From positions 248,001 to 312,000 of the forward strand of contig WSYJ01000030.1 of NCBI GenBank assembly GCA_020186115.1: a DNA stretch of 64,000 nt, written 5' to 3'. Shown piece after piece: positions 30,618 through 38,649 of the stretch. A program made the position numbers and the translations under genes. Below the pieces are notes generated by a model that did no database searches, was not told where the DNA came from, and saw only the letters and a list, made by a program, of their open reading frames with translations. Numbering within the stretch: position 1 is the stretch's first letter; every line of letters begins with the position of its first letter. This DNA is from Histomonas meleagridis. Lineage: Eukaryota; Parabasalia; Tritrichomonadida; Dientamoebidae.

Positions 30618-32861
30618 ATGCTGTTTTCGATCCTTTTTTCCACAGCAATCTCTTCGAGTCAATTCACTTATTTCGGAGGTAATCAAACACTTCAAATAAA
30701 AACCGAAATTGGTGAAATAAATAATTATAAAAAAATCACAAAACACCTTGAAATTCAAAGTGGTGTTAAATTTATTCCAAATTATGGATTTACTCATTGG
30801 AATTCACTTACAGAAGTAAGCATTGGGGATACAGTCAATTTTATTGGGGACTATGCATTCTCTTTTTGTTTAAATTTGTCTAAAGTTGTTCTTGGACTAA
30901 ATGTCAATCAAATCGGCAAATATGCATTTTCATCATGTTCTAGTTTATCTACAGTCATACTCAGTGAGAACATCAAACGTTTTGGAGATTTTTCGTTTTT
31001 TAATTGTCCTTTACTTCAAACGTCAACGAACAAAATTTCACGTGATTTAATTATTAATTATGATTATTTGCCTCAAGGATTTATTATTTCACATACTCAC
31101 ACCGTTTCTAATACCAACTCGCCTTCATATACATTAACGATATCGCCTTCATTAACAGAATCACCAACACATTCAGCATCAATGACACGAGTTCCTGCGA
31201 ATTCTACGACATATTCAAGTACATTAGTGTCTTCTAACACACATGTCATCACAACAACTATTACCCCATCACTCACACTACCAGAGATAAAAACAGATTC
31301 TTATACTCAGGTAAGTTCTATATCTCTCTCAAGCTCGCAAACATACACCAAATCAAACACAGATACATATTTAAGTTCACTCACATATATTTCATCACAA
31401 ACGCTTATATCATCAAACACAGTTTCATTTATAAACTCAGATACTTATTCTTTATCCGACACAACATCTAAAACATCAACAATAAGTCTAACACAGAAAT
31501 CCACAAAGACCAAAATACCAACTCAAACGATTATATATACACAAGTTAAAACTAGCCAAATTACGGACACAACCACACAATCATATACCCAATCAATCAC
31601 AAACGTTGAAGTTACAGTAAATTCCTGGACACTTTCACTTTCACCTACACTTTCACCTTCATTTACACTTTCACCAACAGAGATTCTGATCGAGACAATA
31701 ACAGACATCGGTGGTCCCCCACAACGCCCAGGAGGACAAACAACAATTATTTCAACTTCATATGAAAATTCATTGACATATGTTGTATCATCCATGTGGA
31801 CAAATAGTAAAACAATATCTGCTTCTTTATCACCTAAAACGACATCTTCATTAACAGATATTTCAACACAAACTTTAACATCTTTTAGTACAAAAAGTTC
31901 TTACCTCTCTTCTACATCGACATATACATCAACATTAACAAGTTCAACAACAAAAACAAAAACATACGTTAAAACACAAACATATGAAATATCAACAACT
32001 TTATCACTTGTGAGTTCTGTAACATATATATATTCAAATACATTTTCACTCTCAGATACATTTTCAACAAGTATAACTCAAACAGATTCACCTACATCAA
32101 CTATTGTTGACACATATGTTTCTTCATTAACGTACAAGTATTCTTTTACACAGTCTGAATCATTTACAGTATCTTCAACCCAATCATATTCAATATCTAT
32201 AACAAATTCTTCTTCACCGACATTTTCACTCACTATTGAAAATTCGACATCATTTACACAAACTTTTTCATTAACTCTTTCTAACATTTCCACACTTTCG
32301 CCTTCGTTAACGATTACGAACTCAAAAACTATATCGCATTCTATCACCGAATCATATTTGCCCACAAATTTAACAGTATCATTAACATATTCATATCTCA
32401 TAGTCCTTTCTGAAACCATTCAACAAAGTGTTACATTAATTGGTTCAATCATTGAAACATTAATACAAGAAAACATTGATGGAGAAGAAACATATGTCAC
32501 GACAAAATCTGTTATATATAACACAGCAATTTTAGAACAAGTTTCGTATGTTGATTCATATTCAAATTATTTTTCATTCCATATTTATGAAGCACAAACA
32601 GAAGAAGGAAGTAATAACTCCACTACTTATATCATTGTTGGAGTTGTTATTGGCGTCATAGTTATTGCTGCGATTGTTGTTGGAGTTACATTATATGTTA
32701 AAAAGAGGAATAATAATAAATTGAATGAAAGTAACGACGAACCATTTGAATATGCTAAAGAAGAACCAGAAATCGAGAAAGGAACTAACGAAACGACGAC
32801 TACGAAGAACGAAGTTCAACTGGATGATGACAATAATGATATCGAAGAACTCTTTGTTTAA
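30618..32861 (+). CDS. BspA-like LRR surface protein, copy B
   Basis: The 747-residue paralogue of copy A shares its layout: signal peptide, BspA-type LRRs, Ser/Thr-rich stalk, transmembrane helix and acidic tail. Residues 10-212 and the last 221 residues are near-identical to copy A. Residues of about 213-525 are unrelated in detail though similarly Ser/Thr-rich, with a single Pro/Gly island (GGPPQRPGGQ) where copy A has its Trp/Glu island. DNA identity ends one base after the stop codon. Tandem duplication followed by central replacement, or conversion of the two ends, would explain this. Confidence 0.9.
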   Translation: MLFSILFSTAISSSQFTYFGGNQTLQIKTEIGEINNYKKITKHLEIQSGVKFIPNYGFTHWNSLTEVSIGDTVNFIGDYAFSFCLNLSKVVLGLNVNQIGKYAFSSCSSLSTVILSENIKRFGDFSFFNCPLLQTSTNKISRDLIINYDYLPQGFIISHTHTVSNTNSPSYTLTISPSLTESPTHSASMTRVPANSTTYSSTLVSSNTHVITTTITPSLTLPEIKTDSYTQVSSISLSSSQTYTKSNTDTYLSSLTYISSQTLISSNTVSFINSDTYSLSDTTSKTSTISLTQKSTKTKIPTQTIIYTQVKTSQITDTTTQSYTQSITNVEVTVNSWTLSLSPTLSPSFTLSPTEILIETITDIGGPPQRPGGQTTIISTSYENSLTYVVSSMWTNSKTISASLSPKTTSSLTDISTQTLTSFSTKSSYLSSTSTYTSTLTSSTTKTKTYVKTQTYEISTTLSLVSSVTYIYSNTFSLSDTFSTSITQTDSPTSTIVDTYVSSLTYKYSFTQSESFTVSSTQSYSISITNSSSPTFSLTIENSTSFTQTFSLTLSNISTLSPSLTITNSKTISHSITESYLPTNLTVSLTYSYLIVLSETIQQSVTLIGSIIETLIQENIDGEETYVTTKSVIYNTAILEQVSYVDSYSNYFSFHIYEAQTEEGSNNSTTYIIVGVVIGVIVIAAIVVGVTLYVKKRNNNKLNESNDEPFEYAKEEPEIEKGTNETTTTKNEVQLDDDNNDIEELFV

Positions 32862-33052
32862 ATCTTATTTCGTATTAATAAATACTCTATGAATCTGAAA
32901 TTTTTGTGCGCACACACACAAGTTCCGCATCTCCCTAAGTGTTTCGATATTTATTTTTGCATTTGCGATTCGATGTGTTTACTTTACTAACGGTCACTGT
33001 TCGGCCGTTTAGAAAATTTTGAACAGTTTATGTTTTACAACTTCTTTGGACA

Positions 33053-34654
33053 ATGGGAAGAACAGCAAAAGAAATTTATAATCTGATAATAAATTTGAGA
33101 AATTCAGAGGAAAAAATTCAAAATGATTCCATAAAAGAGGTTCCTGTTATTTCATCAACAATTGGCTCATATCGAACTGTATCTGAATTGATTCCTTATA
33201 TTGTTGAAACACCAACATTCTCTGAAAATCAATGGATATTAATTCTGAATGTAATTCCAAAAATTGACATAGGAAAATATAATGAAGCAGAATTAAAAAT
33301 GTTCTTTACTTCATTAATTCCAATTTCAAAATTAGAATCCAGAATTATACGGTCTGAATTTGTTAAATGTTGTATGCTACTAGCTAAAAATATCAAAGCT
33401 GAACAAATTTCTGAAATATTGAATCCATTTTTAACAAAAATCTTAGGCAAAAGACCTGTTGTGAGAGCAGCAGGAATTGCAGTTTATGCAAACGTAATCA
33501 GTTTAATTTCAACACAATTAAAATCTACTATTTTTGAATCTTTAGCAAAGAATATCAATAAAGAACCAATTATTGTTCGACAATCATTTACAGCATCATG
33601 TCCATTGATTATTCCATATTTAGATGATAATCAAATTTCAACATTACTATCAATAATATCAATTATGGCCGAAGATGATTGTTTTTCTGTTTCGTGCGAA
33701 ATTCCAAATGCTCTAGCAAAGTATTTGGAACAACATTCTGATATAGAACAAGTATTAAAAATTGGAGATAAATTACTCAACTCAAAAAATTGGAGAGTAA
33801 AATGCACATATATTGATTCAGTCTCAGATATCTTTAAAGGCCATTCTATTGAATTTGGTATGATTTACCCAATTCTCAAAAAAGTTGTTTTTTCTCTTGT
33901 TGAAGAAGAAGATGAAGTGAAAACCGCCGCAGCACAACAAATGCACTTTTTAAGTACTTTACAAAATGTTGAAGCAAACAAAATCAAAATTCTTTTCAAG
34001 AACTTTTTCTCAGCTCATTGTCCTCATATCAAAACAGCTGCAATTTCTCAACTTCCATATTATGTTGGAATTCTTGACAATGATTATATTATCAATCAAT
34101 TTAAAGGTCTTGTCAAAGATTCCTCCGAAGAAGTTAAAATCGCTGCTATTGAAACACTTCAATCAGAACGTATTCCAACTGATATCAAATTACATTGCAT
34201 AGAAATCTCATCAGATTCTATTCAATGGCGCGAAAAAGATGAAATTGTTCGACTTCTTCCACAGTTATCTGGAGTTCCAGACAAGAAATTTGACTCATCA
34301 TTCATGCAGCTTCTGTTTGATGATGCTTTTAACGTCAGAAAAGCAGCTCTTGAATTACTACCAAATCTAATTTCGCAACGCAAAGAATCGTTTAAATCGA
34401 TGTTAATGCGACGACTATGGTCTTCAATGGATGGAGATGATTACCAACTTCGTCAGACAGCTGTTTTGGCTGTGATAAAGGGAAATCTGTTTGATAAAGA
34501 TGGAATCGAAATCCTTAAACAGGCGGCAGAGGATGAAATTCCGAACGTACGGCTCACACTGGCAATGAACATACCACGAGATGAAAAGTTTGCAGATATA
34601 ATCGCAAAACTTAAGAAAGATAGTGACGAAGATGTGGCAAATTGTTTTAATTAA
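33053..34654 (+). CDS. PP2A scaffold (A/PR65)-like HEAT-repeat protein 1
   Basis: The 533-residue protein is made of HEAT repeats of about 39 residues, with the typical D/V and R/K positions (for example VVRAAGIAVYANVI, VKTAAAQQMHFLSTL, VRKAALELLPNLI, VRLTLAMNIP). Order and length (PR65 is about 590 residues with 15 repeats) fit the PP2A A-subunit that holds catalytic and regulatory subunits together. It is divergent, so a related HEAT scaffold is possible. AACGGTC at 32989-32995 lies about 60 bp upstream. A second such gene lies at 36893-38386. Confidence 0.78.
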   Translation: MGRTAKEIYNLIINLRNSEEKIQNDSIKEVPVISSTIGSYRTVSELIPYIVETPTFSENQWILILNVIPKIDIGKYNEAELKMFFTSLIPISKLESRIIRSEFVKCCMLLAKNIKAEQISEILNPFLTKILGKRPVVRAAGIAVYANVISLISTQLKSTIFESLAKNINKEPIIVRQSFTASCPLIIPYLDDNQISTLLSIISIMAEDDCFSVSCEIPNALAKYLEQHSDIEQVLKIGDKLLNSKNWRVKCTYIDSVSDIFKGHSIEFGMIYPILKKVVFSLVEEEDEVKTAAAQQMHFLSTLQNVEANKIKILFKNFFSAHCPHIKTAAISQLPYYVGILDNDYIINQFKGLVKDSSEEVKIAAIETLQSERIPTDIKLHCIEISSDSIQWREKDEIVRLLPQLSGVPDKKFDSSFMQLLFDDAFNVRKAALELLPNLISQRKESFKSMLMRRLWSSMDGDDYQLRQTAVLAVIKGNLFDKDGIEILKQAAEDEIPNVRLTLAMNIPRDEKFADIIAKLKKDSDEDVANCFN

Positions 34655-35409
34655 TTAATTCAGAGTAAAAATTATATTTTTTTGGAAATGGTATTGATGA
34701 CAATCATCGTAATGTTACGACAATACGATATCGCATTTTTATACGATGAGTAATATTCATTTTTACCAAAATGATTGATTAAATTATGAAATTAGCTTGA
34801 AATATTTGTTACTCAAACAATTATGCATGTACGCTTTGATTAGATAATGTTTGTTGCACTTATTAATAATATTCTATTTGAAAATAATTGCACATGAACA
34901 AAATAAATTTAAATAATATTTTATATTTATACTATCACAATTTAAGAGATATTATTTTTTAATATGTTGCTTGCCAAAATTGTTTATTGAGAAAGATATT
35001 TAAGTTTAGTAGTCAAAAGATTTCATAAATTTATTTTCATAAAGTATTTAATCAGAAATTTCACAGGAGTCCGTTTATCTTTTGGTCATTTTCCGTGTAA
35101 AGTATACAAATAACCGCCGGTGAAATGGTGCTTTAAAAATTGAAAACCAATTTTATCGTACGATAAAAATAAGCCTCAGTTCAATTTTCTGCTTGACAAT
35201 TTTATTTTAAAGCCTGAAACATTCAAAGTCCACAACAATTCCACTTGGCTTCTCAAACATGTGAGTTCTTGAGAAACAATGAATCAAAATGATTCTGACA
35301 TGTTTTTTTATGAATCACAATGGAAAGGCAAAACCTTGAGAGCAAAGCGCCTCACTCTTTTAGACATAAACATTTCGCATTGATGCTTAATTACATAATA
35401 TAGAAAAAT
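34655..35409. other. Intergenic with palindrome and hairpin cluster
   Basis: Mostly AT-rich. It contains a perfect 18-bp palindrome at 35151-35168 (centre TCGTACGA) and, at 35250-35309, nested inverted repeats ending in a seven-T run. Both are discussed as findings. No protein gene is seen. Confidence 0.5.
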
Positions 35410-35892
35410 CTAAAATATATCAACAAAATTATCATTGGCACAAACGTGGGCACCATTCGAAATCTTCCCACGGGCAACTTCAACTGAAAATGTTCGTGGT
35501 GATTTTGGAGATGTTGTCCTTTTAAGCGAATCGATACTTCCGTTTTCTTTTGCGATACGTGTAATTCGCATTTTTCTGTTGGCTTTAGGCACCACAATTG
35601 TGCTTCTGCTTCTTAGAGGTGTAATTGACGTTTTATCATTAAAAACGGGAACAGAAACTCTGTAATGGGAATCTAAAGGTAAAAAATTCGCTCTGTTATC
35701 GGGCGCTTCATTTTTTTCTTTTTTAATAGTCTCAGAATCCCAATTAGATGGATAATCTAAGTCAAGCAAATTGCCCGAATTGATCGGGAGCGAGTTCCCC
35801 TTTGGGTGCACATCACTACAAATTTTGTTTCCATTTGGGATTGTCAAATCATAGAAGAAGAAATCATCAGCGTGAAGGAATTGGGAGCTCAT
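35410..35892 (-). CDS. Basic orphan protein, unknown function
   Basis: From the ATG at 35892 this frame encodes 160 residues. The N-terminal part is aromatic and hydrophobic (MSSQFLHADDFFFYDLTIP); the second half is basic and Ser/Thr-rich (SRSTIVVPKANRKMRITRI, TTSPKSPRTFSVEVARGK) with SP sites that could be phosphorylated. There is no membrane span or known domain. A GC-rich element, CGGGGCGCCTC, lies about 58 bp upstream (35950-35960), like elements near other genes. The coding call rests on length, an ATG with a promoter-like element and codon use; some doubt remains. Confidence 0.6.
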   Translation of the reverse strand: MSSQFLHADDFFFYDLTIPNGNKICSDVHPKGNSLPINSGNLLDLDYPSNWDSETIKKEKNEAPDNRANFLPLDSHYRVSVPVFNDKTSITPLRSRSTIVVPKANRKMRITRIAKENGSIDSLKRTTSPKSPRTFSVEVARGKISNGAHVCANDNFVDIF

Positions 35893-35949
35893 AGAAATGA
35901 AATTTCGGCTCAAAATTGAGAATGTAAAAAGACGATGGTCCCTCAAACT

Positions 35950-35960
35950 CGGGGCGCCTC
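35950..35960. promoter_or_regulatory. GC-rich near-palindrome upstream of orphan gene
   Basis: CGGGGCGCCTC, in otherwise AT-rich DNA, is related to the perfect GGGGCGCCCC at 44796-44805. It is about 58 bp from the start codon on the minus strand. A promoter role is inferred. Confidence 0.4.
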
Positions 35961-36286
35961 ATAAATAACCTGTTGTTGGTAAAAGCCGATGAAAAAAGAT
36001 TTTTTTCGGAACGTCCTAAGCAAAAAAATATTTTTATTTCAATATACAATGTTTCAAACAGTAAAACGAAGTTTAATTTTTCTAGATTTATCATCGAAAT
36101 TAATATAAAATCACTTGAAAAGATAGAGATCGCGCCCTTATACGTTATTTGACTCCAGCGGGTGGGCCATAGAGTTACTGAAGTTTACACAAAAATTTTA
36201 CTCTTAAAAAAATGAGAACAAATTCAAAATTGTGTGAGCATTAAGCGGTTTTTATTGACCATCTTAACCTCACTTCATTATTTTTA

Positions 36287-36538
36287 ATGTCAACTCTTGA
36301 TAAAGATTTAAATGGAATATATTCAGACGAAAATTGCTGCAAGAAAAAACGATTAATTCCAACACCAGATTCTGAATTTCTTACATTACGATGCCCTTTA
36401 TGCAGAGAAACCACGATAGCTTTTTCAAATTCAAACACACCCGTGGTATGTTCTAAGTGTAATTCACCTTTAGCCTTTCCTACAGGTGGAAAGATTCAAC
36501 TTGCAGAATGTGTTGAAGTTGTAGCAAAAAACAAATAA
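36287..36538 (+). CDS. RPS27: 40S ribosomal protein eS27
   Basis: The 83-residue protein has the eS27 zinc finger: CPLCRETTIAFSNSNT, then VVCSKCNSPLAFPTGGKIQL, giving the C-x2-C and C-x2-C pairs and the family's PTGGKxxL block. The length matches (about 83-84 residues). The N-terminus is divergent. The stop codon TAA is followed at once by ATAAATAA, a likely overlapping 3'-end signal. AGCGGTTTTT lies about 40 bp upstream, weakly like the ribosomal-protein motif. Confidence 0.93.
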   Translation: MSTLDKDLNGIYSDENCCKKKRLIPTPDSEFLTLRCPLCRETTIAFSNSNTPVVCSKCNSPLAFPTGGKIQLAECVEVVAKNK

Positions 36539-36569
36539 ATAAATAATTATTTTTCAAATATTCATAATT

Positions 36570-36591
36570 ATATTTGGAGCACCCCAAATAT
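36570..36591. promoter_or_regulatory. Dyad ATATTTGG - CCAAATAT around a GC core
   Basis: Perfect 8-bp arms (36570-36577 and 36584-36591) enclose AGCACC. It lies about 30 bp after the eS27 stop codon and belongs to the GC-core series seen at 35950, 36799 and 44796. It may act in 3'-end formation or as a binding site; this is unresolved. Confidence 0.4.
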
Positions 36592-36798
36592 TTGAAGTTT
36601 TTTTTTTAATTCTAAAATCTGAAAATTTCGCTTCACATCAATCATATTTTAACTTCAAAATAATGTCTTATTTTTATAAATGTATCATATTATTTTAATT
36701 TATGTTAATATCCTATATTATTAAAATTAAAGTCCAAAATTTTCATTTTTGTTTTGATGACATTTATATCAAAAAGTTGATATAATCCGTTAAGCTAT

Positions 36799-36810
36799 AG
36801 GGCACCCCGG
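36799..36810. promoter_or_regulatory. AGGGCACCCCGG element before PR65-like gene 2
   Basis: A GC-rich half-palindrome 82 bp before the ATG at 36893. It shares the GCACCCC core with 36579-36585. AACCGT (Myb-type core) follows at about 36855. Confidence 0.4.
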
Positions 36811-36892
36811 AATTTGGTGGTTTTTTCAACAATGGACGTTTAAGTTCTTGTCAGAACCGTTATTTTTGGGACAAAAAACTGCCTGGTAATAA

Positions 36893-38386
36893 ATGACTGA
36901 AAACCCAGAAGTTCTTGAACTCATTTCCGATGCGATAGAACCAAATGAAGCATCACAAATAAGATTTGCATCAAACATAAAACAGGTAATTGAAGCTCTT
37001 CCTTCAACAATAATTTGTGAACAATTAATTCCTTTTCTCATTAATTGGATGCCAAGAAATTGTTTTGAAATTACTTCTCCAATAGCAGAAGCTATTCCGC
37101 AACTAGCAAAAGTAACTGGAAATATTTCAAGTTTATCTTCCCTTATTGAAGCTTTACTTTCAAGTGAAGATGAAGAAATAAGCGAAATAATTTTACCAAT
37201 AATAGAAGAATTCAAGAATGACCCATCTATTGACGAATTAATTTCTAATCTTTCATCATCTAAATATGATTTCGTTCGTGTTTTCTGCACAAAGATTATT
37301 CTATTTTCAGCCAACAATTCACTCCATCTTAAATTTTTCCAAAAATTCATTGCAGATGAATCATTTTTGGTAAGGTTTGCATTAGCACAAATCATTCCAA
37401 AAGTTGAAATCCAACATGCTAAAGTGATTGCTGTTGAGTTGTCTAAAGATACTCATAGTCGAATTAGGGCATATATTCCAGTTGCATGTTCTAAAATGGA
37501 ATTTTTCCTCACTGAAATTCTTCCTACTCTCGTAAATGATCCTGATTGGTCTGTTCGTTCATCTCTTGCAACTCATCTTGTTGAAGTTACGAATCATTCT
37601 GAAGCATGTGATGTAGCAATTAAATTAATCAATGATTCTGTATGGCAAGTTAAATACTGTGCTCTTAAATCCCTTACCACACTCCTTAAGGAAGACACAT
37701 CTTTCGAATTCACTCAGGGAGCGCAAGTGCTTTCACTCCTCTCAAAGCTGATTAGGTCACCCCAATATCCTCTCAAAATTGCGGTTATCGATAACTTCTT
37801 TGCTATCGCAAACCGTTGCAAGGATATACCTATTGATCAACTTCAGCCTTTCTCAGATAGTTTAGTATCATTGGAGAAGTCAAATATCAAACTTCATTTC
37901 ATTGAAGAAGTCGCTAAGTCAGGTAATCGAGAATTTGCCAAATTGGTTTCAGGAAACATTGACCAAATTGTTAATTCTTTATCCAAAGATGACCAATGGA
38001 GAGTACGTCTTGGTATTGCACAACAATTGTGTCCTCTTTCAAAACTATTATCAGATACAAATTGTAAACCAGAATTCTTTGACACATGTATGAAACTTAC
38101 CGAAGATGAAGCACACCCGGTAAGAATGGCAGCAATCCACAACTTGGTTGTGGCATTTCTCATGGACGGACCGAAGATTCCAGAATGCATATCTCAGATG
38201 AGCCAAATCAACAGCTTCAGAAGGAGACAAGCAGCGTTAGAGATACTGTCGGAGATGAGGAAGAACACGGACAATCAAGAGTTCAAGGACACGTTAATGG
38301 AGAGCATGAAACCATTTTTGCAGGACAGCTGCAGAAATGTTGCACTGTTGGCGAAGAAGCTCATCGAAGAAGCAGAAGCTAAATAA
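36893..38386 (+). CDS. PP2A scaffold (A/PR65)-like HEAT-repeat protein 2
   Basis: The 497-residue HEAT-repeat protein has clear PR65-type units, such as DPDWSVRSSLATHLVEV, DSVWQVKYCALKSLTTLL, then DDQWRVRLGIAQQLCPLSKL and HPVRMAAIHNLVVAFLMDG. The last two repeats resemble the C-terminal PP2A catalytic-subunit-binding part of PR65. It is not a close copy of the gene at 33053, so any duplication is old. In the cell it would organise PP2A-type holoenzymes; a catalytic partner of the PPP family is also in the window at 13167. Confidence 0.8.
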   Translation: MTENPEVLELISDAIEPNEASQIRFASNIKQVIEALPSTIICEQLIPFLINWMPRNCFEITSPIAEAIPQLAKVTGNISSLSSLIEALLSSEDEEISEIILPIIEEFKNDPSIDELISNLSSSKYDFVRVFCTKIILFSANNSLHLKFFQKFIADESFLVRFALAQIIPKVEIQHAKVIAVELSKDTHSRIRAYIPVACSKMEFFLTEILPTLVNDPDWSVRSSLATHLVEVTNHSEACDVAIKLINDSVWQVKYCALKSLTTLLKEDTSFEFTQGAQVLSLLSKLIRSPQYPLKIAVIDNFFAIANRCKDIPIDQLQPFSDSLVSLEKSNIKLHFIEEVAKSGNREFAKLVSGNIDQIVNSLSKDDQWRVRLGIAQQLCPLSKLLSDTNCKPEFFDTCMKLTEDEAHPVRMAAIHNLVVAFLMDGPKIPECISQMSQINSFRRRQAALEILSEMRKNTDNQEFKDTLMESMKPFLQDSCRNVALLAKKLIEEAEAK

Positions 38387-38649
38387 AATTTAATTAATAT
38401 TTTAATTCTAATAAGTATTTACATCTAAATAATTTGTATTATATGATTTTGTTATTTAATTTTTATCATGTTTTATTACAATATATATAACACAACATTA
38501 TCACAATATCTATATGATATTATTATTCCATTTCCATATATAATTCATGAATTTAAATGATATTATTTCTCTTTCATCAATTTGAGCTCAAATGTTCATT
38601 AAAATAAATAAATATTGATATTATAAAAATATTTACAAATATTTATTTA
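38387..38649. other. Short spacer between convergent genes
   Basis: AT-rich sequence of 263 bp between convergent genes. Nothing is recognised. Confidence 0.4.
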
